DNA of 64,000 bases, from the NCBI RefSeq assembly GCF_000368265.1, contig NZ_KB851219.1:1185870-1249869 (forward strand), written 5' to 3'. The notes under the pieces were generated by a model that was given only the letters and a program-made list of their open reading frames with translations, ran no database searches and had not been told where the DNA came from. Origin of the DNA: Acinetobacter brisouisimilis (GTDB lineage Bacteria; Pseudomonadota; Gammaproteobacteria; Pseudomonadales; Moraxellaceae). This document shows, piece by piece, positions 17,577-24,862 of the stretch. The position numbers were made by a program, and so were the translations under genes. Numbering within the stretch: position 1 is the stretch's first letter; the number at the start of each line of letters is the position of its first letter.

Positions 17577-17903
17577 TTATACCAACCCTGTGGCTAAAGC
17601 ATCAAACAAATCCATTTCAGGTTCTTCTGGAATGTCTTCATGTGGCATAAGTGACAAAGCATCAATTCGATGTTGCTCTTTAACTTTACCATTATGATAA
17701 AACGCCATCAGGTTTCCTACAGCTTGTTCAACTCGGCGACCAATGTTCAAACTACCTCGTTTAAAACGATAGGCTCGCCAAATTGCCATTTCCGCTAAAC
17801 TGATTCGCTGCTCTGCTTCTGCAATGGTTCTTCCGCCAATTCCGTTAAGGACGAGTTCACAGAGGAGTTCGTTTCGCTCAAGTTCTTCGTCCGTGACTTT
17901 CCC
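17577..17903 (-). CDS. GT-like tail assembly chaperone extension, reached by -1 frameshift
   Basis: The region is open in the -1 frame from the slippery heptamer GGGAAAG (17903-17897) to the stop at 17577, adding 106 codons to the first 146 residues of the upstream protein and giving a fusion of about 252 residues. The added part contains WRAYRFKRGSLNIGRRVEQAVGNL, closely matching the lambda T-domain pattern of R-G-S-L...RRVE. An isolated ATG at 17789 lies inside it, but the conserved open frame begins earlier, so frameshifting rather than reinitiation is preferred. The fusion would act as the tape-measure chaperone. Confidence 0.8.
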   Translation of the reverse strand, partial: GKVTDEELERNELLCELVLNGIGGRTIAEAEQRISLAEMAIWRAYRFKRGSLNIGRRVEQAVGNLMAFYHNGKVKEQHRIDALSLMPHEDIPEEPEMDLFDALATGLV

Positions 17904-18334
17904 AAAAAATTATTTATATCATCGGAAAGTTTATAAACGGCTGCAATAAAGTTTGGGTCTGAATCGTACACGTCTTGAATAGAATCAAAGAAAGCTTTGC
18001 CCATTTCATCCAAACATACACTCCCCAAAATTTGGGCAGCTTGTAAGCGGTCAGAGTCTACTGATTTAAGTTTAGAGTTTTCTATGTTCTCAAAATCAAT
18101 ATCCCAATCAAAAGACTTTGCCGCATCCCGTCCTGCTTTAAAGTTTAATCGCTTAATGAATACTTGACCTTCCAACTCAACCGAATCATCAATTTGAAGT
18201 TCTGCGTTAGCAGTTAAAGCCTTTAGTTCTTCAATGTTGTTTTCATTTACAGTAACGAACCACTTTACTAAACGCTCAATCGGAGCGCCCGTCTTTGTTA
18301 AATTTTTCGCTTTTTTAAAATCGATTTTAGCCAT
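17795..18334 (-). CDS. Tail assembly chaperone (gpG-like)
   Basis: This 179-residue acidic protein, starting MAKIDFKKAKNLTKTG, is located directly after the tail tube gene. It is the zero-frame product of a gpG/gpGT pair. The slippery heptamer G-GGA-AAG, identical to that of lambda G/T, sits in the correct phase at codons 144-146. The last 33 residues after the shift site (RTKNLSETNSSVNSS...) are low-complexity, as usual for gpG tails. It is expected to coat the tape measure during tail assembly. Confidence 0.83.
   Translation of the reverse strand: MAKIDFKKAKNLTKTGAPIERLVKWFVTVNENNIEELKALTANAELQIDDSVELEGQVFIKRLNFKAGRDAAKSFDWDIDFENIENSKLKSVDSDRLQAAQILGSVCLDEMGKAFFDSIQDVYDSDPNFIAAVYKLSDDINNFLGKSRTKNLSETNSSVNSSLTELAEEPLQKQSSESV
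17897..17903 (-). promoter_or_regulatory. Programmed -1 ribosomal frameshift site GGGAAAG
   Basis: The minus-strand heptamer reads G GGA AAG in the zero frame of the gpG-like gene (18334 minus 17902 is a multiple of three), and the -1 frame is open to 17577. It is preceded by a T6 run that is also slippery (T TTT TTG), giving two overlapping candidate sites. Confidence 0.82.
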
Positions 18335-18344
18335 GTTGTTCTCG

Positions 18345-18369
18345 AAAAAAATAGCCCCATAAGGGGCTA
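18345..18369 (-). terminator. Intrinsic-terminator-like hairpin before gpG-like gene
   Basis: TAGCCCC and GGGGCTA pair around a 4-nt loop, followed by seven Ts on the minus strand. The T-run ends 10 nt before the ATG at 18334. Confidence 0.75.
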
Positions 18370-18373
18370 AGAG

Positions 18374-18835
18374 TTAAGGGGTACGAAGAATCGTATTCAC
18401 AGAACTGGTACGCACCAGCGGGAAGGCATACGTCCAGACACCATCCGCTTCAATTTTTGGAGCTGATTTATTCAGGTAACCCGTAAATGTTGCCCAATTT
18501 CGAGTTGTCGGAAGCGTTACATTGCCGTTGGTGACAGTCGGTGCAGCATCATCACCTTTTGAACCGACAAACCAACTTAGTTCTGTTCCTGCTTCAGCAA
18601 GACTTAGCGCAGTTGCATGCGATGTATTTTCATCATCAAGCTGAACAGTCAAAGTACCTTCACCAGGATCAACTATACCTTTTTCATAAGATTTTTCTTC
18701 ATCATCTAAACACGTTACATCAATTTTAGACGTTGAATCAGAACCTAAATCAACTGCGTTATAACAAGTGAAACGAACAATTGCGCCTGCAACTAAGGCA
18801 TAAATCTTCGTTCCTTGGGCTTTAATACGTGCCAT
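18374..18835 (-). CDS. Major tail tube protein
   Basis: This 153-residue beta-rich protein starts MARIKAQGTKIYAL and contains SKIDVTCLDDEEKSYEKG and VDPGEGTLTVQLDDE, the pattern of gpV-like tail tube proteins (CLDD.....Y..G....G......). It forms the hexameric rings stacked along the tape measure. It sits between the tail-terminator gene and the chaperone genes, as in lambda and HK97. No Ig-like C-terminal domain is present, since the chain ends after the tube fold. Confidence 0.85.
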   Translation of the reverse strand: MARIKAQGTKIYALVAGAIVRFTCYNAVDLGSDSTSKIDVTCLDDEEKSYEKGIVDPGEGTLTVQLDDENTSHATALSLAEAGTELSWFVGSKGDDAAPTVTNGNVTLPTTRNWATFTGYLNKSAPKIEADGVWTYAFPLVRTSSVNTILRTP

Positions 18836-18863
18836 GAGTAGCTACTCCTCAATTTTTTGGCAT

Positions 18864-18890
18864 AAAAAAAGCACCCCAAATGGAGTGCTT
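18864..18890 (-). terminator. Intrinsic-terminator-like hairpin before the tail tube gene
   Basis: AAGCAC...GTGCTT stem with an inner CC/GG pair and one mismatch, followed by Ts on the minus strand, 28 nt before the tail tube ATG. Confidence 0.65.
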
Positions 18891-18905
18891 GCTAAATTTT
18901 AAAAA

Positions 18906-19256
18906 CTAATCTGAATCATTCAGCCATACGGCTTCAAAACTCATACTTCGTGAACCTTGAGGCGGTATACCTGTATTCACAAAACCCGAGATATTGCATT
19001 GATATTTAAGTGCAGAACGTACCGCTTTATATACTGCATACGCTTCGCTTTCGTTTTTTCCGTAACAATCAACTTGAAGATGCAAGCGATCCACAGTTGC
19101 AGGTTCATCAATATCATTAAAAGGTTCACCACCTGTAATGAACCATGTCACGAATGGATATTGAGTATTTTCAGGTGCTAAATCTTTATAAATTCGATCT
19201 GCAACTAATGCGGCCACATCAGTATTGGCATTTAGCACATTAAAAACAGGAATCAT
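18906..19256 (-). CDS. Tail terminator/completion protein, DUF3168
   Basis: This 116-residue protein, MIPVFNVLNANTDVAALVADRIYKD..., shows the DUF3168 signature: an N-terminal AL...V..RIY, YPFVTWFITGG in the middle and HLQVDCYGKNESEAYAVYKAVRSAL. This family caps the tail tube and joins it to the head (lambda gpU-like). It overlaps the preceding gene by 4 bp and occupies the expected place between the HK97 gp10-like gene and the tail tube gene. Confidence 0.83.
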   Translation of the reverse strand: MIPVFNVLNANTDVAALVADRIYKDLAPENTQYPFVTWFITGGEPFNDIDEPATVDRLHLQVDCYGKNESEAYAVYKAVRSALKYQCNISGFVNTGIPPQGSRSMSFEAVWLNDSD

Positions 19257-19825
19257 AATTTTGCTAACTCCTTATCAATTTCTGCACTAAATACTGCTGC
19301 AAAATCATTTGTCACATTACTGATGTTGTTCTGCAATGCTGGACGCATAAACGGACGTGCTGCCGCGGACTCGACTTTTTTCCCAAAAAAATCAACACCA
19401 TTAGTTAAAACTTTTGTTTTATTTTTAGCAATTACATCACCTCGCCCAAATTCAATGAACCGCCAATAAAAAGTATCACCACCAGGATTCGCCTTATCGC
19501 CATCGGTTTTGTAGGTTTTCCCAGCCAAACCTTTACGAATATTGGCTTTAGACTTCACATAATACCGCGCACCACCACGAATTCCGACACGCATCATCAC
19601 ATTTTCGCCTGAAATTCTGCCCGCTCTAATCGTTATGTTTTTCCAGATTCGTTCAGTCGTTCTTGGGTCATCCACAAGTTTTGAGTTAGAAATTGCAGCT
19701 TTACGCACAACTGCCATTGCTTTACGCGTTGCACGTTTAGCAGCATTTTTGGCGGCTTTACCATTTGACAGCATTGCAAGCTTAGCTTCGACTTCACCCA
19801 AACCATGAATATATTGTTCTGCCAT
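19253..19825 (-). CDS. HK97 gp10-like head-tail component
   Basis: This 190-residue basic protein opens with GLGEVEAKLAMLSNGKAAKNAAKRATRKAM, the helical start of the HK97_gp10/minor tail family, and ends with the typical ARPFMRPALQNN motif. A central insert (KANIRKGLAGKTYKTDGDKANPGGDTFYWRFIEFG) carries the family's FIEFG signature. It works in joining the head to the tail. It overlaps the DUF3168 gene by 4 bp. Confidence 0.85.
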   Translation of the reverse strand: MAEQYIHGLGEVEAKLAMLSNGKAAKNAAKRATRKAMAVVRKAAISNSKLVDDPRTTERIWKNITIRAGRISGENVMMRVGIRGGARYYVKSKANIRKGLAGKTYKTDGDKANPGGDTFYWRFIEFGRGDVIAKNKTKVLTNGVDFFGKKVESAAARPFMRPALQNNISNVTNDFAAVFSAEIDKELAKL

Positions 19826-19828
19826 AGA

Positions 19829-20179
19829 TCACTCCCATTCTTTTAAACCTTCAGCAAGGTTCAAAGTCAGATATTCACGACGACTATTTAAGTCATGTTT
19901 CGGATTACCATCTATGCGATACAATACGCCATCAAACAAAACTCGATATGTCGTATCTACTTGAGCAACTTTTGAAGAATAACGAATCGTGGCCCGAGCT
20001 TGTAATGTCCCTTGAGCTGCACGATCCGCAATCATATCTTTGGTAGACAAGTCTGCAACCGATGCCCAAACTGTCGCAAAATCTACCCAAGCCGCAGCCG
20101 TTTGCATACCGTTGTTGTCACGTCCAGCGGTAACGTATTGCTGAATCGTAATACGATGTCTTAAAGCGCCAGCTTGCAT
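19829..20179 (-). CDS. Head-tail joining/adaptor protein (head closure-like)
   Basis: This 116-residue small beta-barrel protein begins MQAGALRHRITIQQYV, the classical start of the phage head-tail joining family (GxLRHRITI). It also has NNGMQTAAAWVDFATVWASV and YRIDGNPKHDLNSRREYLTL. It seals the connector after packaging (SPP1 gp16/HK97-type head closure). It is spaced 3 bp from the following gene. Confidence 0.87.
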   Translation of the reverse strand: MQAGALRHRITIQQYVTAGRDNNGMQTAAAWVDFATVWASVADLSTKDMIADRAAQGTLQARATIRYSSKVAQVDTTYRVLFDGVLYRIDGNPKHDLNSRREYLTLNLAEGLKEWE

Positions 20180-20182
20180 AAA

Positions 20183-20416
20183 TTAATCATCCATAAATTG
20201 TGGCTTATCAGGATCAGGCTTTTCATCACCGATCAAATCAATCAGACTTTGTACCTGATTCATCAATTGACTGTTCTGATCCACTATTACGATCAACTGT
20301 TGATTCTGAGTTACTACTGTTTGCATCAGACTCGTCATCATCTGACTTTGCGCTGTCATCGCTTCGAGTAGTTTGTTGATTGTTTCTGTTGATGAGTCGT
20401 TGCCAAGACTGTTTTG
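20183..20416 (-). CDS. Small coiled-coil phage protein
   Basis: From ATG 20416 the 77-residue protein reads MQNSLGNDSSTETINKLLEAMTAQ then a Gln/Met-rich coiled coil (residues 13-60, MTSLMQTVVTQNQQL) and an acidic tail ending KPQFMDD. A GTG at 20458 would add 14 residues, but neither start has a strong ribosome site. It overlaps the Cys-motif gene (20238-20474) in another frame by 179 bp. It lies between connector and closure genes; the function is unknown. The heptad pattern argues that this frame is the real one in the overlap. Confidence 0.6.
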   Translation of the reverse strand, partial: QNSLGNDSSTETINKLLEAMTAQSQMMTSLMQTVVTQNQQLIVIVDQNSQLMNQVQSLIDLIGDEKPDPDKPQFMDD

Positions 20417-20474
20417 CATTTTCGACTTGCTGTTTAATCCACTGTCTACGTTCTTCACAAGATTTACATGTCAT
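20238..20474 (-). CDS. Small CxxC-ER motif phage protein overlapping the coiled-coil gene
   Basis: ATG 20474 has a GGGAGG site 10 nt upstream and overlaps the stop of the previous small gene as ATGA. The N-terminus MTCKSCEERRQWIKQQVENA matches a common type of small phage protein (C..CEERR) that probably binds a metal. The last 45 residues are Ser/Asp low-complexity and are best explained as the shadow of the coiled-coil gene in the other frame. The gene start is therefore credible, while the natural C-terminus is uncertain. Confidence 0.58.
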   Translation of the reverse strand: MTCKSCEERRQWIKQQVENAKQSWQRLINRNNQQTTRSDDSAKSDDDESDANSSNSESTVDRNSGSEQSIDESGTKSD

Positions 20475-20614
20475 TTTTGCCATGCCTCCCAAGCCAATTG
20501 AATCGCCATCACACGAAATACGCCATTTTCATGAATAAATAGGCGTTCACCGTGCGAGAAAATAAGTGTGGTATAGCATGGCGATTGTTGTACCCAGTTA
20601 ATAAATTCTTCCAT
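20471..20614 (-). CDS. 47-residue phage protein
   Basis: The frame reads MEEFINWVQQSPCYTTLIFS and ends QLAWEAWQK, with a W-rich character typical of small phage head-tail region proteins. It starts 3 nt after the gp6-like gene and ends in an ATGA overlap with the Cys-motif gene, so it looks like a coupled cistron. The function is unknown. Confidence 0.55.
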   Translation of the reverse strand: MEEFINWVQQSPCYTTLIFSHGERLFIHENGVFRVMAIQLAWEAWQK

Positions 20615-20616
20615 TG

Positions 20617-20901
20617 CTATAGCACCAAAGGTGTGTAATATGGATTTAAAATTGCCAAAACTGGTTCAGGCAGAAAGTACCCATTGCTAGGCATTTCTTT
20701 TTCAATGTTGCGGTACTGGTCGTAATAACCACATAGCAACAAAATGGCCCGTTGCTGAATTTTATTTTCAGCATCAAACTTTGTTGAAACGTGGTCTTTA
20801 ACGGCTTGCTCTGCTGTTTCTAATAGCATTTGCAAATCGTCTACATCAAAACCATCGTCATATTTTAAGTTTCTGGCAACATCATTGACCGTTAGAGCCA
20901 T
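20617..20901 (-). CDS. Head-tail connector, gp6-like
   Basis: From ATG 20901 (GGGGGG site upstream) the 94-residue protein reads MALTVNDVARNLKYDDGFDVDDLQMLLETAEQAV..., the pattern of HK97 gp6-like connectors: an N-terminal helix with DD...L..LLE.A...V, then QQRAILLLCGYYDQYR. The ring sits beneath the portal. The start overlaps the portal gene by 20 bp. Confidence 0.82.
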   Translation of the reverse strand: MALTVNDVARNLKYDDGFDVDDLQMLLETAEQAVKDHVSTKFDAENKIQQRAILLLCGYYDQYRNIEKEMPSNGYFLPEPVLAILNPYYTPLVL

Positions 20902-22159
20902 CATTACCCCCCGTAGATTTTCCTGAATTACTCGAAAATGGATCATCTTTCGCATCACGTTTAGCCAAAGCGTCCAAACTATAGTTTTGCTGCTGCATAT
21001 AGGGTGTATCACCACCAGAAACAGGCTTCAGATTGAACTTAATACGAGCCTCATTCGGTGCAATAATCCCGCCTTTGACACCATTGCTGTAATAGGTCAT
21101 CTGTGAATTACTATCCATACGAATAAGACCATCCGTATTGAAAAACACTTCCAGACCTAAAGCTTTTAAGTCAAAGGTATCATCTAGTAGATTTTCAATG
21201 GCTTCGATTGGGCTTTGCAGACAGTCCACATAGTAAATGAGGTTCATGTCTTCAACTTTCTGCCCCTGCGGGATACCCCCCAAACCAATCTTGAATGCTG
21301 GTACATGGAAAACTGAACAACAGACTTCGGCAGAAAGCTTATGTTGCTCAATCAATTGAGCATCTGAAGCAGGCATACTGAGCTGGACATACTTCATATC
21401 ACCGCCAAGTACTGCGGTCTTACCTATATTTCCCGATGAATAATTTTGGTTCCAGGCATCACGGATTTTCTTGGCATCATCCTCAGCAATTTTCCCTGGT
21501 GCAGTCAGAATTCCACTTGGTCGGCTCATGTTATGAAAGAAATTTGCACCATAGTTTTGTATGGCAACCCCACCAGATGCGGCAAGGACACATGCCGAAA
21601 TTGGGCTTAGACCTACCAGCGGGTGATAAAAGCAATTCCAGCGATCATGAATAATTTCAGATGCAGGCAAAATAATCGATTGTGATTGCTGTGCAAGTTT
21701 ATCGATCCCGATCTGATAGAAAACCTCACCAGCATCACTAACCAATGGCGTGACAAGATCAGGATTCAGCACAAATAACTGCTGCACTAAGCCAAAGGCA
21801 TCACGAAATTTCAAAACATAGGTGTTACCACGTGTCAGTTTTGAAATTGCCCAATGCTCAATAAATTGCTGCATAGTCTGAAAACGATTGGGCTTCTGTA
21901 GAAACTTAAAGCGTGGATCTTTAACCGTCGTCCAAACTTCCCCATCTTTCTTACGTAATTCGAGAGGAAGTTTTCCTAAATCTTTAGAAACCAGCGAAAC
22001 GCATGAAAAAACGGCATGAAAAGATAGTAAATCTTCACGCTTTAACCCCATATTTCGCTGCCAAGCACCTGTAAATGGCTCATTTATGATTGGAGACCAC
22101 CCACCACCGCTAACAGGTGACATGGATTTTTTGCGTAAAAACTTACTCAATATGCCCAT
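20882..22159 (-). CDS. Phage portal protein, HK97 family
   Basis: This is the dodecameric DNA channel of the capsid. The 425 residues contain SFHAVFSCVSLVSKDLGKLPLEL (residues about 45-68), NPDLVTPL, IIHDRWNCFYHPLVGLSPI, FFHNMSRPSGILTAPG and FHVPAFKIGLG, all hallmark HK97-portal segments. The C-terminus is Asp/Gly/Ser-rich. The start is one base from the stop of the preceding 58-residue gene. Order TerL-protease-capsid-portal is slightly different from HK97 (portal before protease): here protease and capsid come first. Confidence 0.93.
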   Translation of the reverse strand: MGILSKFLRKKSMSPVSGGGWSPIINEPFTGAWQRNMGLKREDLLSFHAVFSCVSLVSKDLGKLPLELRKKDGEVWTTVKDPRFKFLQKPNRFQTMQQFIEHWAISKLTRGNTYVLKFRDAFGLVQQLFVLNPDLVTPLVSDAGEVFYQIGIDKLAQQSQSIILPASEIIHDRWNCFYHPLVGLSPISACVLAASGGVAIQNYGANFFHNMSRPSGILTAPGKIAEDDAKKIRDAWNQNYSSGNIGKTAVLGGDMKYVQLSMPASDAQLIEQHKLSAEVCCSVFHVPAFKIGLGGIPQGQKVEDMNLIYYVDCLQSPIEAIENLLDDTFDLKALGLEVFFNTDGLIRMDSNSQMTYYSNGVKGGIIAPNEARIKFNLKPVSGGDTPYMQQQNYSLDALAKRDAKDDPFSSNSGKSTGGNDGSNGQ

Positions 22160-22336
22160 TTAATCACCTTTTTTTGCAGATTTTTTATCTTGTTCAGCAG
22201 GCTTAATCGATTGATTATCTGAAATAACCTCAGCAGCACCCAATTGAATCAAAACATTTGCCTCATAATCTTGAAGGTCATGTACAGATCCAGCCTGACC
22301 AGAGCAAAGATCTTTCAAAAATTTAACTTTTGGCAT
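22160..22336 (-). CDS. 58-residue capsid-region protein
   Basis: The frame reads MPKVKFLKDLCSGQAGSVHD, then LQDYEANVLIQLGAAEVI and a Lys-rich tail. The pattern V.FL....G.AG....L.D..A..LI..GAAE is common in small SH3-like phage proteins encoded next to capsid genes. It abuts the portal start without a gap and is preceded by a hairpin plus T-run. The function is unknown. Confidence 0.7.
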   Translation of the reverse strand: MPKVKFLKDLCSGQAGSVHDLQDYEANVLIQLGAAEVISDNQSIKPAEQDKKSAKKGD

Positions 22337-22350
22337 TTTCTCTACTCAAT

Positions 22351-22378
22351 AAAAAGCCCCTAACAATTTAGGGGCTTT
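22351..22378 (-). terminator. Intrinsic-terminator-like hairpin after the capsid gene
   Basis: GCCCCTAA (22356-22363) pairs with TTAGGGGC (22368-22375) around a 4-nt loop, followed by Ts on the minus strand. It ends 14 nt before the 58-residue gene. Confidence 0.8.
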
Positions 22379-22398
22379 GGTTTTAAATAACTGGAGCA

Positions 22399-23721
22399 TT
22401 AAAATTGAATATAACCTGCCGCAACACCGCGTGGCTTCCAACGAATAAAACGCTCACCACGAATCGCAATCAAATCACTTTGGTATAGGCTGACCCAAAT
22501 CGGATCTGCATCAGTACCCGTATTAATTGATGCTTCTGAGCTAATCGCAAAATCTACAGCGCCATCATCAGCCAAGAGGATTTGAGATGGAATGACTAAC
22601 ACAATTTTATCAGTACATGCCGCTGAGATTTCGACAGGTAAAGTAAGCAGCTCTTTAAGGCCATTGATATTCATGCCTTCAAAGTATTTTTTACCCAAAG
22701 CATCACGTAATACACTTAGTTGTGCTGCACGAGTTTCTGACATCACCCAAGTTGCACCCTCCAAAGTCAGACCAGCGTCAGTTGCCTGCTTAATCACTGC
22801 GGTCAAATCTGCTTCAATTGCAGCACCAGTAACACCAGAACTTTGAATAGCAACCACACCATGTAAAATAGATGCTGGGCTATCAGCCGATTCAGCTTTT
22901 GCTGGGTCAAAGAATTGCCCATCAATAAATTCAGCTGTAGATTTAAGTAAATCATCCAAAACAAGACTGTCCGCTTTAGGATTTGAAAAGCGAACAAGCT
23001 CTTCTGAAAGCATGACAATACCAGCCACTTTTGACTTGGTTAAAGTCACACTATCAAATTTTGGATTAGTCACAGGCTTGGTTTTCGCCTCACCAACCCA
23101 ACCAACTGTTGAAGTTCCTGTTTGAGATGCTAATTTGATATTAAACGGGACTTGACGCATCTTAGCTGCAAGTTTATCTACAGCAGTTTTTCCACGTAAA
23201 AGCTCGATAAACTCATTTGAAAGCACCTGAAAATCGACTAATGCAGCACCAAATGTTGCCTCAGTAGTTGTACCCACTAAAGCCTTTTGCGTCACTGCAT
23301 TTTTAACAATTTCTGGCGCTTGCCATGATTCGAGCACTTGAGATGCAGTTACTGCACCTTTGCTTAATGCAGCTACTGCTTGGGCTTTAACAGCAATGGC
23401 ATAGCCAATCCCTTTTGGTAAATTACTTTCAGTTGTAACTGATTTTTTACCTTGTGTTGAGTCTTTGCCTTCCTGTGGAGTATTACCTGCAACAGGTGTG
23501 GTATTTCCAGCCCAATCGGCTTGTCCTTTTTGAATATCTTCAAGGCGTTTCAAGTTTAATTGAAGGTTTGCAATTTCAGCTTCATAGCCCTTAATTGTTG
23601 TTTCATCATCACCTTCAGGGGTTTTACCTTCTTTTAATGATTTATCCATTACACCCGAGATTTTTTTCTGAGTATCTTGGATAGTTGCCTTAATTTTGTC
23701 GATATGTTCTTGCAAAGTCAT
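22399..23721 (-). CDS. Major capsid protein, HK97 fold
   Basis: This 440-residue protein has an N-terminal coiled-coil delta/scaffold region (residues 1-110, IANLQLNLKRLEDIQKGQ) expected to be removed by the prohead protease, and an HK97-fold core. Core motifs include GWVGEAKTKPVTNPKFDSVTL-type E-loop/spine sequence, IVMLSEELV and LSVLRDALGKKYF. It ends ERFIRWKPRGVAAGYIQF. It overlaps the protease gene by 4 bp (protease upstream). Confidence 0.93.
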   Translation of the reverse strand: MTLQEHIDKIKATIQDTQKKISGVMDKSLKEGKTPEGDDETTIKGYEAEIANLQLNLKRLEDIQKGQADWAGNTTPVAGNTPQEGKDSTQGKKSVTTESNLPKGIGYAIAVKAQAVAALSKGAVTASQVLESWQAPEIVKNAVTQKALVGTTTEATFGAALVDFQVLSNEFIELLRGKTAVDKLAAKMRQVPFNIKLASQTGTSTVGWVGEAKTKPVTNPKFDSVTLTKSKVAGIVMLSEELVRFSNPKADSLVLDDLLKSTAEFIDGQFFDPAKAESADSPASILHGVVAIQSSGVTGAAIEADLTAVIKQATDAGLTLEGATWVMSETRAAQLSVLRDALGKKYFEGMNINGLKELLTLPVEISAACTDKIVLVIPSQILLADDGAVDFAISSEASINTGTDADPIWVSLYQSDLIAIRGERFIRWKPRGVAAGYIQF

Positions 23722-24347
23722 ACGAGTTTCACTCCAGTAGATTTAAATTTAGGTGTTTCAAGCAGCTTTACCCCACCTACTTTCGGTACTGGAGCTGCTG
23801 AATTTGTTGAAATAGGTGGCGTACATGGCAAAGATTTTTCTTGCTGACTTTCTGACTGAGTTTGCTGCTTGCCAGAATTGCAAAGTGATTTAATGCCTGT
23901 AATGGTGGCTTCTTGATTTGCAGGAATAGTCACGGCTGAAAGCTCATACCAGTCCCATTTAATGAACTTGTATCCCCAAGTTCCTTGAATATCGGCAACC
24001 TCAAGCCCACGAAAACCAATGGAAAGCCCACGAACTAGACCTGTTTTAATACTGTCCCAGGCTGTTTGCAGGCGCTGCTTTAACTCTTCAGACTCAACCT
24101 GATCAGGTTTAGTTAACTGAATTTTGACTTGAATGCCTGCATCTGTGACAACTGCATCAGTTACTTGACCAATTGGCTGTTGCTTATCGTGTTGCCATAA
24201 AAATGGTACTGGTAAAGTGAACTGAGCACCCTTTGGCTCAACAACATCATCTACACGATCAGGTGTAGGTGTTGTGGCAATGCCTTCCAGTGTCCATTGG
24301 TCTTCATTAAATGCTTTGACATTCAGCAAGCTATACGCGAGCTTCAT
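23718..24347 (-). CDS. Prohead protease, HK97/S78 family
   Basis: This protease matures the capsid by removing the delta domain. In the 209 residues the expected catalytic residues are visible: H53 in FLWQHD and S109 in RGLSIGF, followed by WDWYELSAVTIPAN, where the Glu of the triad lies. The C-terminal 50 residues are low-complexity and probably self-cleaved. GGAG precedes the ATG and follows directly on an upstream hairpin/T-run. It is coupled to the capsid gene by a 4-bp overlap. Confidence 0.93.
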   Translation of the reverse strand: MKLAYSLLNVKAFNEDQWTLEGIATTPTPDRVDDVVEPKGAQFTLPVPFLWQHDKQQPIGQVTDAVVTDAGIQVKIQLTKPDQVESEELKQRLQTAWDSIKTGLVRGLSIGFRGLEVADIQGTWGYKFIKWDWYELSAVTIPANQEATITGIKSLCNSGKQQTQSESQQEKSLPCTPPISTNSAAPVPKVGGVKLLETPKFKSTGVKLV

Positions 24348-24361
24348 ATTTTTTAAACTCC

Positions 24362-24386
24362 AAAAAAAACCGCCAAATCGGCGGTT
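24362..24386. terminator. Intrinsic-terminator-like hairpin before the protease gene
   Basis: CCGCC-AAATC-GGCGG with eight As on one side and four Ts on the other, so it could work in both directions. On the minus strand it ends 14 nt before the protease ATG. Confidence 0.75.
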
Positions 24387-24392
24387 TTAAAA

Positions 24393-24659
24393 TTAAGGTT
24401 TCTTTGGTGGGGAAGTTCTTTCACAACAGCATTCTGAATGATCTGCTGGATCAGGCAATTTAACTTCAATCGTGCAACGTGCACTGTACTCAGTGCCACG
24501 ACTACCCATTGAGTTACTTAATCTAACTTCTGCACCTGGTCTTGGACTATCCAAACCAACTTGTTTCAGAACATGTTCCAACAAAATTGCTTTAATCTCA
24601 TTTTCAGTAAAATAAGCTGAGATAACTTTTTTATGAACTTCAGTCTGTTGAATCCCCAT
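24393..24659 (-). CDS. Small phage protein of unknown function
   Basis: This 88-residue protein starts MGIQQTEVHKKVISAYFTEN. The body looks like one alpha/beta domain (SARCTIEVKLPD), and the C-terminus has a Cys cluster (ECCCERT) that may bind metal. It abuts the stop of the 64-residue gene directly and lies between terminase and protease. No family is recognised. Confidence 0.6.
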   Translation of the reverse strand: MGIQQTEVHKKVISAYFTENEIKAILLEHVLKQVGLDSPRPGAEVRLSNSMGSRGTEYSARCTIEVKLPDPADHSECCCERTSPPKKP

Positions 24660-24854
24660 TTATTTACCTCGCTTTGACTTAACTGGCTGATTCAAACGAG
24701 CCTTTAAAACACTGAGGTCTTCACAAGCCAAAAAAAATCGCTCATCAATGTGAGCGATTTCTTCAGGGGTTTTTCCACTGGTTGTACAGGCACCTAAATG
24801 TGACTGCACATGCCGCAAATCTGTCATTTGCGACTGAATTTCATGAACATTCAT
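24660..24854 (-). CDS. Small phage protein of unknown function
   Basis: This 64-residue helical protein, MNVHEIQSQMTDLRHVQSHL..., has a basic tail KSKRGK. It lies 8 bp after the large terminase gene, and the following small gene starts at its stop. No family is recognised; the helical pattern suggests a small accessory of packaging or head assembly. Confidence 0.58.
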   Translation of the reverse strand: MNVHEIQSQMTDLRHVQSHLGACTTSGKTPEEIAHIDERFFLACEDLSVLKARLNQPVKSKRGK

Positions 24855-24862
24855 ATAAGTCC

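Noticed and set aside
17577-17789. The 70-codon frame as an independent gene
   Set aside because: The same frame is open back to a lambda-type slippery heptamer and the T-like domain spans the ATG, so a frameshift product explains it better.
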